Positions 26,455-36,399 are shown, numbered from the stretch's first letter. The stretch is DNA of 64,000 bases from Lachnospiraceae bacterium (GCA_017449765.1 JAFTFE010000039.1:1-64000), one strand, 5' to 3'. The notes: a model not told the origin generated them from the letters alone. Made by a program: numbers and translations.

Positions 26455-28749
26455 ATGGCTAATTTACCTATATATAATATCATGGCTGTGCCGGATGCCA
26501 ATCTGTATGTTAAATCTGATTATTACCAGCTTATGACCGGTAAAGCTCCGGCTGTAGATGATAAAGTTATTCTTATGTTTGCGAAGGAGCATCTTTCTAA
26601 AGAGGAATATGAGAGCGAGAGCTTTTATCCGATAGGTCTGTCGGGTATAATTACTGAGGTTGATGATAATGGTTATTTCCTTATACATACGAGGAATCGT
26701 GTCAACCTTGAGGAGATAGTAATATTCAGAGACCACTCTATAGATTTGTCTATATCCAAGCGCCCTGATATAGAGGATTTGGATGAGGAAACAGTAGTCG
26801 AAAGAATAAACAGGGTTAAAGCATCATTGATTGAATATTCTCAGAAATATCAATGGGGCCCTATCATAAGAACCTATGCGTCAAGGTGGTCAACGCTTGG
26901 CGAGATTGCGACAGCTTTTTCTCCGTGGCTGATTAATTCGAACAGCGAGAGATATGCGATACTTGCCGAGGACAGCCGCAAGAAGAGATTTGATATGCTT
27001 GAGAAGATGCTTATCGAGAATATCGAGATGGGCAATGTCAATCAGGATGCACAGAATGCGCAGGAGGAGGACTATAGAAAGATAGCCCGTGAATCTGCCA
27101 TCAGAAAACAGATAGAATATCTCCAGAATGAATTAGATGAGATGCATCCGGAAAATGTTTCGGATATAAGAAAGTTGGAATTAAAATTAAAAGAATCCGG
27201 AATGAACGAGACTGCAAGTAAGGAATGTGAGAAGATATTAAACCGTCTTAAGCAGGAGGGCAAGAACAGCTCCGAGTACGGTATGCTGTATGATTATCTT
27301 GATTACATGACAGAGCTTTCCTGGAAGAAAGAGCCTATGAAGAAGATTAAGTTAGATAAGGCGGAGAAAATATTATCCAAGGATCATTACGGACTTTCTA
27401 AGGTTAAAAAACGTATATTACAGCAGATAGCTGTGATGAATCTTAAGAAACAACAATCGGGCTCAATTATATTATTTGTGGGAGCGCCCGGTACAGGTAA
27501 GACCAGTATTGGTCAGAGCATAGCAAAAGCACTTGGCAGAAAATATGTGAGAGTAAGTCTTGGCGGTGTCAGAGATGAGGCTGATATAAGAGGACATAGA
27601 AGAACATACATCGGTGCTATGGCAGGAAGAATCATAGATGGAATTCATAAGAGCGGGGTATCTAATCCTGTTATGGTTTTAGATGAGGTTGATAAGCTGT
27701 CACAGTCTTATAACGGTGATCCTGCAAGTGCATTGCTTGAGGTGCTTGATCCGGAGCAGAACCATACCTTTACCGACCACTACTTAAATGTTCCGTATGA
27801 TTTGTCGGATGTGTTATTCATATGTACAGCAAATACTGTCGACACGATACCGGAGCCGCTTCTCAATCGTATGGAAGTTATACAATTCCAAGGCTATACT
27901 CCGATAGAAAAGCTTGAGATTGCGAAGAAACACCTGCTTCCTAAGGCGATGGATGAAGTCGGCATAAACAAAAAGCAGTTAGAAGTGTCTGATGATATTA
28001 TCAGGAAGATAATTTCAGATTATACAAGAGAAGCCGGAGTCAGAGGACTTCGCAAGAGGATGGATACACTGTGTAGAAGTGCAGCAGTTGAGATAGTTAG
28101 CAATGAGGAGAGCAAATCAAAGAATAAAAAGCTCGTAGTTAAAGATGAGAATTTACGAGAACTGCTTGATACCAGACCTATGAGACATGAGCTTATACAC
28201 AAGCAGAAAAAATCAGGTATAGTTACCGGACTTGCATGGACGGCAGTCGGAGGCGAGATACTCTATATCGAGACAATGTTCACCAAGGGAAGTGGCAAGC
28301 TTATCGTGACAGGTCAGCTGGGAGATGTTATGAAGGAGTCTGCACAGATTGCCGTCAGTCTTGTCAAGGATATGTTCCCGAATAAGTCGAAGCTTTTTGA
28401 AGAAAATGACCTGCATATACACGTACCTGATGGCGCTACACCGAAGGACGGACCATCAGCCGGCATAACTCTTACGACAGCACTTGCATCACTTGTAAAA
28501 GATGTTCCCGTTGCTCCGACAGTAGCTATGACCGGAGAGGTGTCACTCGAAGGAAATGTAAAGCCGATAGGAGGACTTCCGGAGAAGCTTATGGCGGCAC
28601 AGCGCGCAGGAGTAAAGACGGTGTTTATCCCGATTGACAACGAGGACGACTTAAGAGATGTCGCCGATGAGGTTAAGGAGGCACTTAAGATAATCCCTGT
28701 AGATAAAGTTGAGGATGTGCTTAAGAAGCTTAAAATTATAAAAAATTAA
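26455..28749 (+). CDS. lon: ATP-dependent Lon protease
   Basis: Cytoplasmic AAA+ serine protease that degrades misfolded and regulatory proteins. The 764 residues contain a LON N-domain (about 1-200), a coiled segment (200-280), the AAA+ module with Walker A GAPGTGKTS (about 343-351) and VMVLDEVDKL, and a C-terminal protease domain with the catalytic Ser in PKDGPSAGIT (about 668) and Lys in LPEKLMAAQRAG (about 710). The N-domain is more divergent than the rest (YNIMAVPDANLYVKSDYY). AAGGAGG precedes the ATG. The CIRCE-covered promoter indicates HrcA-controlled heat-shock expression. Confidence 0.95.
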   Translation: MANLPIYNIMAVPDANLYVKSDYYQLMTGKAPAVDDKVILMFAKEHLSKEEYESESFYPIGLSGIITEVDDNGYFLIHTRNRVNLEEIVIFRDHSIDLSISKRPDIEDLDEETVVERINRVKASLIEYSQKYQWGPIIRTYASRWSTLGEIATAFSPWLINSNSERYAILAEDSRKKRFDMLEKMLIENIEMGNVNQDAQNAQEEDYRKIARESAIRKQIEYLQNELDEMHPENVSDIRKLELKLKESGMNETASKECEKILNRLKQEGKNSSEYGMLYDYLDYMTELSWKKEPMKKIKLDKAEKILSKDHYGLSKVKKRILQQIAVMNLKKQQSGSIILFVGAPGTGKTSIGQSIAKALGRKYVRVSLGGVRDEADIRGHRRTYIGAMAGRIIDGIHKSGVSNPVMVLDEVDKLSQSYNGDPASALLEVLDPEQNHTFTDHYLNVPYDLSDVLFICTANTVDTIPEPLLNRMEVIQFQGYTPIEKLEIAKKHLLPKAMDEVGINKKQLEVSDDIIRKIISDYTREAGVRGLRKRMDTLCRSAAVEIVSNEESKSKNKKLVVKDENLRELLDTRPMRHELIHKQKKSGIVTGLAWTAVGGEILYIETMFTKGSGKLIVTGQLGDVMKESAQIAVSLVKDMFPNKSKLFEENDLHIHVPDGATPKDGPSAGITLTTALASLVKDVPVAPTVAMTGEVSLEGNVKPIGGLPEKLMAAQRAGVKTVFIPIDNEDDLRDVADEVKEALKIIPVDKVEDVLKKLKIIKN

Positions 28750-28753
28750 AAAT

Positions 28754-28808
28754 TGCCCTTGGGGACGGGAGTTGGTGGGCTGCCCACCAACCCCCGTCCC
28801 CAAGGGCA
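28754..28808. repeat. 55-bp near-perfect GC-rich palindrome
   Basis: The left arm 28754-28780 and right arm 28782-28808 pair at 26 of 27 positions (mismatch 28770/28792) around a single central base. It lies between the convergent lon and aquaporin genes. It may act as a bidirectional transcription stop, though there is no T run. A half copy is at 17607-17633, so this is a dispersed repeat of REP type. Confidence 0.85.
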
Positions 28809-28829
28809 TGATTTAATGCAACAAAAATC

Positions 28830-29534
28830 TTATTCTTTTTCTGTGCTGTCTTTCTCAAGTGCCTTATACACGATAGCTGCGAGTGCACCGCCTACAAGCG
28901 GAGCTACGATGAATACCCATACAACAGATATAGGGTCTGAGTTTCCGTCGATTGCTGCTACGATAGCAGGACCGAGACTTCTTGCAGGATTAACAGAAGT
29001 GCCTGTAAGTCCGATACCTAAGATGTGAATTAAAACCAAAGTCAAACCGATGATTAAACCGCCGAATGAACCGTGATTCTGCTTAGGCGAAGTAACACCA
29101 AGTATAACTAATACGAAAAAGAATGTTAAGATACATTCTACGAGTAAGCCGGCAGCTATGCTGTCGTTTACACCGCCGAGACCGTTTGTACCATATCCGC
29201 CTGTCATATCGGCTACATTTCCCAAGTTAAATATAAGAGCGAGTAAGCCTGAGCCGGCAAAGGCTCCAAGACACTGTGCAATTATATAACCTACAAAATC
29301 TTTACCGCTCATACGACCGCTTATTAGACAGCCAAGCGATACTGCCGGATTGATGTGGCAGCCTGATATGTTACCCACGCAATACGCCATACCTACGATG
29401 GTAAGTCCGAATGCAAGTGCAGTCAGCAGATAGCCTGAGCCCAATACTGCATCGCAGCCCACAAGCATAGCTGTTCCACAGCCTAAAAATACTAATGATA
29501 AGGTTCCTATAAATTCCGCAATGTATTTTTTCAT
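28830..29534 (-). CDS. Aquaporin (MIP family, AqpZ-like)
   Basis: A 234-residue six-helix channel with both NPA boxes, GCHINPAVS and GTSVNPARS. The His in LIHILGIG and the Arg after the second NPA match the narrow selectivity filter of water channels rather than glycerol facilitators. The C-terminal tail is short and charged. AAGGAGG is 7 nt upstream of the ATG. The gene is transcribed away from the JetABC-like operon and toward lon. Confidence 0.9.
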   Translation of the reverse strand: MKKYIAEFIGTLSLVFLGCGTAMLVGCDAVLGSGYLLTALAFGLTIVGMAYCVGNISGCHINPAVSLGCLISGRMSGKDFVGYIIAQCLGAFAGSGLLALIFNLGNVADMTGGYGTNGLGGVNDSIAAGLLVECILTFFFVLVILGVTSPKQNHGSFGGLIIGLTLVLIHILGIGLTGTSVNPARSLGPAIVAAIDGNSDPISVVWVFIVAPLVGGALAAIVYKALEKDSTEKE

Positions 29535-29575
29535 AAATACCTCCTTAAAATTGATGAATGTTTATTTACCGTTTC

Positions 29576-29604
29576 AGTATAACTTATTATGTAAGCTTTA
29601 GCAA
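29576..29604 (-). promoter_or_regulatory. Promoter of the aquaporin gene
   Basis: On the minus strand, TTGCTA (29604-29599) and TATACT (29581-29576) with a 17-nt spacer, 41 bp before the ATG. Confidence 0.6.
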
Positions 29605-29629
29605 GGGCAAATATCTTGCGTTTTTCCTC

Positions 29630-29658
29630 TTGTAATCCACGTTATCTTGTATTAGAAT
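29630..29658 (+). promoter_or_regulatory. Promoter of the JetABC-like operon
   Basis: TTGTAA at 29630-29635 and TAGAAT at 29653-29658, spacer 17 nt. A perfect palindrome TCATCTT-N7-AAGATGA (29676-29696) lies just downstream of the probable start site and could be an operator or a leader hairpin. Confidence 0.5.
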
Positions 29659-29725
29659 ATATATTTGTGATACTCTCATCTTTTGTAAGAAGATGACAAT
29701 ATTTTGATTGGCGAAGAGGAAGGCT

Positions 29726-31261
29726 ATGGCATTAAAGCACTTAATGATAAATGATATAATTTCAGACAATAATGCAAGGATGCAGAATCTCAAGAAATAT
29801 TATCCGTTTTTTGTGTTGAATGAGACCACCTTTTCGCAATATAAGGACGGCAGGTATTCATATCTTGATATGGGGTATATCACGCTTGCCACATTAAGAT
29901 TTTTTATAAATGAGAATAATTTTAACGAAAGAGATATAACCTACGAAGAATATGAAGGATTTATGCGCGAGCTTCTTCATAGAGATTTTGATTTAGATGC
30001 AGAAGAGGAAGAAGAAAGTGCTCTTATTCTATACATATTTGATAAGCTTAAAAATGACGGTCGGGCATTTGAATTCAAGTTCTTTGACCCGGAGGAAAAA
30101 AAGACTCGTATTGCCAGAGTGAAGTTTATAGACAGCAGGATTGATAACGGGCAGGTGTTATATACAATCACCTCTGATGCGATAGAATTCTATCTTGATA
30201 CAAAGGAGATTAAGGACGAAAGTAAGATTAATATTTCACAGCTTCTGCTTGAGAAGATGATTGTCTCGAATAATTTTAAGGGCGGAATAGATGTAGTAAA
30301 AAGAATTAATTCGCAGGTAAGGCAGATAAGTGAACAAAAGGAAGATGTACTTAAACTTCTTTCTATGGATATATTTGAGGGCGAAAAGGCATACGAAGAA
30401 TATATGGATACCATAGCCAAATGGTTTGAGGATGAACAGAAGCTTTTCGCGAAGAATAAAGCTCTTGTAGATAAGGCTATAGAAAAGGCCGGACAGGATT
30501 TAAAGGAAGATGAAACGAGGTCTTCTAAAGCATTTGAGGATATCAATAATCTTGAAATTGAATTAAAACGCACGATAGACAATCACAGCAGATTGATGGC
30601 TGAGACTATGGAACTTTCACAGAATGCTGACAAGATTATAAGCAGTGCCAAACTTAAGAAGCTAAGACCGGTATTTGATTTTAATGAGAGCCTAAATAAG
30701 CTTATCAAGAGAGATGAGCCTGCGGATATGTCATACATACTTATGCCGCTTTTTGCACCAAGATTAAATAAAACATTTTCGATAAAATCCATCGACAATA
30801 TGCTTTCATTAAGAAGCGATGATGGTATGAAGGGCGAAAAGGTTGACAGGAAAAACCTTGATTTTGATTTTGCTTATGAGGATGAGATTTTAGATAAGAA
30901 GATAGGTATGAATTTTGCCAAGCTATTTTATGAACTTTTAGACCAGCTTAACAAATGGGGACATCTTAATCTTAAGGAATATAACGGTATATTAGAGATA
31001 AAATTCGGTAAGGAAATTTATGCCAACAGGGACTTGTATGCATTCCTCGTACATCTTGCCGGTAAGTCAAACTATAGTATGCCGAAGATGCTTGAAAAGC
31101 AGGAGACTTTACTTGAAGAAATTGTTATAGAATACATGGCAGATACGGATAAAGAGAAGTTTAAGAATATGGAATTTTCGATAGAATTCGGAGAAGAATT
31201 TGAGATAGAGGAGTATAATGCGCTCGTTACTGATATGATTTTTGAAAGGAGAATGGGATAA
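29726..31261 (+). CDS. JetA/MksF-like subunit (DUF5716-type kleisin) of an SMC-like complex
   Basis: A 511-residue protein. Residues about 1-90 look like a winged-helix or helical N-domain (HLMINDIISDNNARMQNLKK, then GYITLATLRFF), 190-330 form a coiled coil rich in Lys/Glu, and the C-terminus ends in MIFERRMG. Length, order and partners match JetA (MksF) proteins of Wadjet/Mks systems. I chose ATG 29726, after AGAGGAAGG; an in-frame TTG at 29708 lacks a site. The stop codon overlaps the next ATG (TAATG), so translation is coupled. Its expected role is the kleisin bridge between the two SMC heads. Assignment rests on my recollection of family features plus context. Confidence 0.68.
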   Translation: MALKHLMINDIISDNNARMQNLKKYYPFFVLNETTFSQYKDGRYSYLDMGYITLATLRFFINENNFNERDITYEEYEGFMRELLHRDFDLDAEEEEESALILYIFDKLKNDGRAFEFKFFDPEEKKTRIARVKFIDSRIDNGQVLYTITSDAIEFYLDTKEIKDESKINISQLLLEKMIVSNNFKGGIDVVKRINSQVRQISEQKEDVLKLLSMDIFEGEKAYEEYMDTIAKWFEDEQKLFAKNKALVDKAIEKAGQDLKEDETRSSKAFEDINNLEIELKRTIDNHSRLMAETMELSQNADKIISSAKLKKLRPVFDFNESLNKLIKRDEPADMSYILMPLFAPRLNKTFSIKSIDNMLSLRSDDGMKGEKVDRKNLDFDFAYEDEILDKKIGMNFAKLFYELLDQLNKWGHLNLKEYNGILEIKFGKEIYANRDLYAFLVHLAGKSNYSMPKMLEKQETLLEEIVIEYMADTDKEKFKNMEFSIEFGEEFEIEEYNALVTDMIFERRMG

Positions 31262-31974
31262 TGGATGACAGAAGTCTTGAAAAAGCATTGGATATATATT
31301 CCGCACTTATTACCGGAAGAGAGATATCCCGTTCAAATTCCGAGACCAGAGATTTGTATGAGGAGTATTATTCTAATTCGGCGGTATATGACATAACTAC
31401 AAGGCTTGTAAAAAAACTAAATCTTAGTATATACGAATACAATGAAGCCATCTATCTTACGGCAGGAGAAGGTAACAAGATATTCGGATATACGAATGAC
31501 GATATGAAACGTATATTGGGTCTTAAGTTGAATAAGGAATTATACGTAGTATATTTTATTATGTATAATGCACTGCTTGCCTTCTATCAGGATTCGGCAT
31601 CCTATCAGGTAAAGGAGTTTGTAAAATCAGAGGATATTCTTAATTCCGTAAATGATTATCTTTTAAGCTTCACTAAGGATTTATCCGTATATTCGATGGA
31701 TGAAGTTTACGAGGAGAGCTTTAAGGCTGTTGCGCTCTTATGGGACGAGCTTCCGACCGTTACCTCTGATGATACGGAGAAAAACAGAGCTTCACGTGCC
31801 TCGCGCATGGGCTACATTAAACTTACTTTTAATTTCTTGGTTGAGCAGAAACTATTTGTCGCAGTATCGGACAGATATTATCCGACAGACAGATTAAGAG
31901 CTATTGTAACGAATTATTTTGAGGATGAGAAAGGCAGAATATACAGCATACTCGGAGGAGAAAAGGATGCCTAA
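31261..31974 (+). CDS. JetB/MksE-like accessory subunit (DUF6063-type)
   Basis: A 237-residue mostly helical protein with no enzyme motif, beginning MDDRSLEKALDIYSALITGR. Its middle position, size and tight overlaps (one base with the kleisin-like gene, eight bases with the SMC-like gene) are those of JetB/MksE, the small winged-helix subunit that binds the kleisin. The ending (FFVAVSDRYYPTDRLRAIVTNYF-like, about 195-225) resembles a winged-helix tail. The family call is from size, gene order and general pattern. Confidence 0.62.
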   Translation: MDDRSLEKALDIYSALITGREISRSNSETRDLYEEYYSNSAVYDITTRLVKKLNLSIYEYNEAIYLTAGEGNKIFGYTNDDMKRILGLKLNKELYVVYFIMYNALLAFYQDSASYQVKEFVKSEDILNSVNDYLLSFTKDLSVYSMDEVYEESFKAVALLWDELPTVTSDDTEKNRASRASRMGYIKLTFNFLVEQKLFVAVSDRYYPTDRLRAIVTNYFEDEKGRIYSILGGEKDA

Positions 31975-34900
31975 TATTAACAGGATAAGAGTAAATAATG
32001 TAAAATATAATTTTGGAAGTCAGGCATATGATGATTTTACTATGAGAATGTATGGTAAAAACACGATATATGATCTTGCAAACGGTGGCGGTAAGAGTGT
32101 ACTTATGCTTTTGCTGCTTCAGAATATGCTGCCTAATTCCACCCTTGATGAGAAGCAGCCGATAGAGAAGCTTTTCCGCTCGGGTAATGGCAATACCGTC
32201 ATTCATTCACTTGTAGAATGGAAGTTGGACGAGCCTTATGATGAAGAAGGATACAGATATATGACGACGGGCTTTTGTGCAAGAAAGGCTAAAGAATCCG
32301 AGACTGAAGAAAATGCTTCTAAGGATGTATGCTCGATAGAGTATTTTAACTATATTATATTTTACAGAGAGTATAACAAAAATGATATTATCAATCTTCC
32401 GCTTGTTAAAAACGGCGAGAGAATATCCTACTTTGGACTTAAAAATTATCTTAAGGAGCTGGGCTTACATGATATGAGTCTTAAGGTATTAGTGTTCGAC
32501 AGGAAGGGCGAATATCAGAGATTTATAAGCGCTTATGGTCTGCATGAGAGCCAATGGGAGATAATAAGAGGAATTAATAAGACAGAGGGACATGTAAGAA
32601 CATTTTTTGAAAATAACTATAAGACCACAAGGAAGGTGGTTGAGGATTTATTAATCGAAGAGATTATCGAGAAGGCATTTATGGTGAAGACCAATCGTGA
32701 TGATTCTCAGAACGAGTCTATGGCGAAGCTTCTAATGGATATAAAGGATGAGCTTACAACCCTTGCCAAGAAGAAAAAGGATATATCGAATTACGATTAT
32801 CAGACAGAGCTGATAGAAGTGTTAAGTGACAAGGTCGCTTCTTTCATGAATCTGTATGAGGAGCAGGATAAACTGTCTAAGACACTTGCGGATATTTATG
32901 TGACAGGCGAGCAGTACGCTAAGGACAACGAGGAGCATATGCGCGCACTTGAGGAAGAAAGAGACAGAAAATATGAGTTAAAGCACAAGCAGCGTGAGCG
33001 TATAGAATGTCTTAAGGTATCAAGGGATAAGAAGAGACTTGATGAGTTAAAGATTAAGGCGCAGGATATAAGTAAGAAGGTGACTTCTGTAAAGGAGAAG
33101 GCATCTGCAACCGAGAAGGACTATAATTTAAAACGCAGTATAAATGACTATCTCCTGTATCTTGAGGATAAGAAGAAATATGATGAATGTGATTCCTTTA
33201 TAAAGCTGTTAAAGACCGGAACAGCCTATGATGATGAGCAGATTTTTACTTATGTATATAATATCAAATTATTGATAGATAAAAAATTAGAAGAGATAAA
33301 GAGTAAAAAGTCAGAATTAAATAAGGAGATTGCAAAGGCAAGACTTGATAAGGAATATCATGAGAAGCTTATAACCGAGGCAAGACTTAATCTTGCTGTA
33401 GCGGAGGCATCAAAGAAAAAAGCAGATGAGGAGATTGTAGCTTTAAGTGAAAGATTATCTTCTGTCAGAATGAGTATGAATAATCTTAGTTTCGTAGGAA
33501 ATGATGAGCAGATAAAAAACTGCGAAGAAGAAATGGCGGCAGTAAAGTCCAAGCTTGACTTACTTAAGAAAAATTCTGATGAAAATAAAAACAGATTAAA
33601 TGATGAGCAGGGAAGGTTATTAAAGCTTGAAAATGAGAAGGAGAAAATTGACAGGACAATATCTTCCATCAGAGAAAATGAACAGGAAATAAAAGAGGCA
33701 ACAGAAAAGCTTGATAATATAAAATCAGTCTATGACGTGACTGATGAAAGAAAGTTATTTGATGTGATATCCGACAGAATATCATCTTGTATCTTAGAGC
33801 TTGCTGATATAAAGAATAAAATAAAAAAATGTGAAAAAAGAAAAAATGAATTAAAAGAAAAAAGATTGATAAGACCGTCATCAGCAGTTAAAAAGCTTAT
33901 GGAATATATTGAGACAAGACATGGTATATCAGCGATGTTCGGTATGGATTACCTGTCAGCACTTGATAAAAGTGCACAGGAGGAAATACTTGATAATAAC
34001 CCGCTTTTTCCTTATGGTGTGGTGCTTAAAGAATTTGACGTTATAAAAGATGATCCGAATATTCATAATATAGATACAGATGATGAAACTCTGTATGTTT
34101 ATGATATGTCGGAGGTTTCAAAAAAGACGGTTCATATAGGCAATGGTGCAGTAGCTGTTCATGCAGATAAAGAATTTTTCTTAAGCGATGATACAGCTGA
34201 TATGCTTATGTATGCAGAGGATGAAAAGGAGAAGGAATTAAGACTTTCTCTTGAAGTAAAAGAAAAGATACTCGATGCATATCGTGAGGACAGAGAATTT
34301 GTCATAAGAATAACAGAGAGTGATATGCTTGAAGCTAAAGCCCGATTAGATGATGCGGTAAGTAAGGCGGATGAACTTGCGAAAGAAATAACTGAATCTG
34401 AAAAACTTATCAAAAGTTACAGGATAAGTATTGATAATTCAGAAAAGGAAATAACAGATAAACAAAGTTATTATGAAGAATTAGTCAAAGACATCAACAG
34501 ACTTTATACTGCAAACGAGATAAGTGAAATTATAGCTGCCGAAGAAAAACTTAAGGAGAAGTCTATGCTTGATGAAGCAAGACTTAAGGAAGAGATAAAT
34601 GTTCTGCTGACAGAAGAAAGCAGTGAAAATGTAGATGTGGCGCTGCTTGAGACCAAACTTAATTCCTATGAGAAGCAGGAATATGAACTTCTTGATGAGT
34701 GGGAGGATAATTTTAAGGATTATTACAACATTGATAAACAATACGAAATTCTTACAAATGATTACGAAGAATTAAAAACTTTATTCCTGACGGCACATAC
34801 ATCCTTTGATGATGACAAAAAAGCAGTAGAAGATAAAAAACTTCTTATGGAGACACTTAAAACTTCTATGCAAAGAAGTCTTAGTATCATATCCGACAGG

Positions 34901-36370
34901 GGAATAGACATTAAGGATATTGAAATACTTTCGGATAAAGAAGATTTATATGCTGTAGAAGAGGATGTAATAAATACATATAAAAACAGTATTGAAGAGT
35001 TGAAATTACAAACCCGTAATTATGAGCAGGAATTAAAAACCAAGAACTCCGAGATAGACAGATTAAACGGAAGTATAGATTATGCCATTGAGAATATAAG
35101 GGCGGCATTCGGAGATTTCGTTGAAGAGGAAAGCACATTATCAGAGATAATCGCAACACTTGCAGACGGCGAAGAAGTTTTGGCAAGACTTGACAACGAG
35201 GCTAAGGAAGCAGACAAGGAGTTAAAACGTTATTCGAAGGAACAGGGTTATATGCTTGAGCTTTATAAAGATGTCAAGCGTATAATCACTACCAATGATA
35301 TAGATATGGAAAATGCGGTTTTGATTACTTCGGACAAGGAAGCTTTGAGGGAGATATTTGAGGATACCCTTATTAAATTTGATAAGAATAACAAATCACT
35401 TGATAAAGCGAAGAATGAACTTTTAAGATTTAAAGGTAATACAGCTTCGGCACTTGACAAACTCAGTATGTTTGAACTTGCAGCCACAATAAGAGATGAT
35501 GTAAATATACCGTCATCCTATCTGCTTGCAAAAGAATTATACGAGAATTTAAAATCCATTATTGAATTTATAAAACTTGAGAAAGACAGGGTGGAGAAGA
35601 GCCTTACCGATATGGAAAATATTAAGGCTAATTTTGAGGAACAGTGCCTGCAAAGATGTCTGGATGTAAAGACTGAATTAGACAAACTGCCCAAGCTCTC
35701 AAGAATTGTGTCGGAAGGTGAGACGATACAGGTTGTTGATCTTTCCATCCCATATGTTAAGGAGGAATTCTTAAAGCAGAAGATGTCTGATTATATAGAC
35801 AGGATTGTAGCAGAAGCTGACAGCTATGACAATGACGGTGCAAGGATGAAATATATCAGAAACAGTCTTACACTTAAGAAATTATTCGGAGTAATCGTCA
35901 CGGATATGAATGCAATTAAACTCATACTCTATAAGCGTGAGAGGATAAGGGAGCAGAGCCGTTACCTTAAATACGAGGAGGCTGTAGGAAGTACAGGACA
36001 GTCACAGGGTATATATATTCAGTTCTTAGTTGCGATAATTAATTACATAGCAGGTATGTATCAGTTACAGAGTGATGCAATACATACGAAGACAATATTT
36101 ATTGATAATCCGTTTGGAGCAGCAAAGGATGTGTATATATGGGAGCCGATATTCGAGCTTCTTAAGGCTAACAGGGTACAGCTTATAGTTCCTGCAAGAG
36201 GTGTGACACCTGCCATAACAGGAAGGTTTGATGTAAACTATATTTTAGGACAACAGATGTCGGATAAGACACAGCTTACTGTAGTTACCAACTATATAAG
36301 CAAGGTTGAGCAGGAAGAGGTTGAATACAGAGATTTGGAATATGAGCAGGTAAGCTTTGATTTTATATGA
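31967..36370 (+). CDS. JetC/MksB-like SMC-type ATPase
   Basis: A 1467-residue SMC/MukB-like protein. The N-terminal head has a P-loop, LANGGGKSVLM (37-47), where the first Gly of GxxxxGKS is Leu. Long coiled coils (about 280-630 and 760-1250) flank a globular hinge (about 635-755). The C-terminal head has a signature-like STGQSQGIYIQFL (near 1342) and a Walker B IFIDNPFGAAKD (near 1375-1387) with Asn where SMC proteins have the catalytic Glu. I chose ATG 31967, six bases after GGAGGAG; it overlaps the preceding gene by eight bases. Related complexes extrude DNA loops; in Wadjet they hand circular plasmids to the JetD nuclease. No JetD gene follows. The next gene is a radical SAM protein 29 bp on. 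Confidence 0.78.
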   Translation: MPNINRIRVNNVKYNFGSQAYDDFTMRMYGKNTIYDLANGGGKSVLMLLLLQNMLPNSTLDEKQPIEKLFRSGNGNTVIHSLVEWKLDEPYDEEGYRYMTTGFCARKAKESETEENASKDVCSIEYFNYIIFYREYNKNDIINLPLVKNGERISYFGLKNYLKELGLHDMSLKVLVFDRKGEYQRFISAYGLHESQWEIIRGINKTEGHVRTFFENNYKTTRKVVEDLLIEEIIEKAFMVKTNRDDSQNESMAKLLMDIKDELTTLAKKKKDISNYDYQTELIEVLSDKVASFMNLYEEQDKLSKTLADIYVTGEQYAKDNEEHMRALEEERDRKYELKHKQRERIECLKVSRDKKRLDELKIKAQDISKKVTSVKEKASATEKDYNLKRSINDYLLYLEDKKKYDECDSFIKLLKTGTAYDDEQIFTYVYNIKLLIDKKLEEIKSKKSELNKEIAKARLDKEYHEKLITEARLNLAVAEASKKKADEEIVALSERLSSVRMSMNNLSFVGNDEQIKNCEEEMAAVKSKLDLLKKNSDENKNRLNDEQGRLLKLENEKEKIDRTISSIRENEQEIKEATEKLDNIKSVYDVTDERKLFDVISDRISSCILELADIKNKIKKCEKRKNELKEKRLIRPSSAVKKLMEYIETRHGISAMFGMDYLSALDKSAQEEILDNNPLFPYGVVLKEFDVIKDDPNIHNIDTDDETLYVYDMSEVSKKTVHIGNGAVAVHADKEFFLSDDTADMLMYAEDEKEKELRLSLEVKEKILDAYREDREFVIRITESDMLEAKARLDDAVSKADELAKEITESEKLIKSYRISIDNSEKEITDKQSYYEELVKDINRLYTANEISEIIAAEEKLKEKSMLDEARLKEEINVLLTEESSENVDVALLETKLNSYEKQEYELLDEWEDNFKDYYNIDKQYEILTNDYEELKTLFLTAHTSFDDDKKAVEDKKLLMETLKTSMQRSLSIISDRGIDIKDIEILSDKEDLYAVEEDVINTYKNSIEELKLQTRNYEQELKTKNSEIDRLNGSIDYAIENIRAAFGDFVEEESTLSEIIATLADGEEVLARLDNEAKEADKELKRYSKEQGYMLELYKDVKRIITTNDIDMENAVLITSDKEALREIFEDTLIKFDKNNKSLDKAKNELLRFKGNTASALDKLSMFELAATIRDDVNIPSSYLLAKELYENLKSIIEFIKLEKDRVEKSLTDMENIKANFEEQCLQRCLDVKTELDKLPKLSRIVSEGETIQVVDLSIPYVKEEFLKQKMSDYIDRIVAEADSYDNDGARMKYIRNSLTLKKLFGVIVTDMNAIKLILYKRERIREQSRYLKYEEAVGSTGQSQGIYIQFLVAIINYIAGMYQLQSDAIHTKTIFIDNPFGAAKDVYIWEPIFELLKANRVQLIVPARGVTPAITGRFDVNYILGQQMSDKTQLTVVTNYISKVEQEEVEYRDLEYEQVSFDFI

Positions 36371-36399
36371 TCAGGTTAAAATACAGAGGAAGGTAAAAA

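Noticed and set aside
28753..29028. 91-codon + strand frame opposite the aquaporin gene
   Set aside because: It is antisense to a gene with both NPA boxes, starts inside the 55-bp palindrome and lacks a ribosome site.
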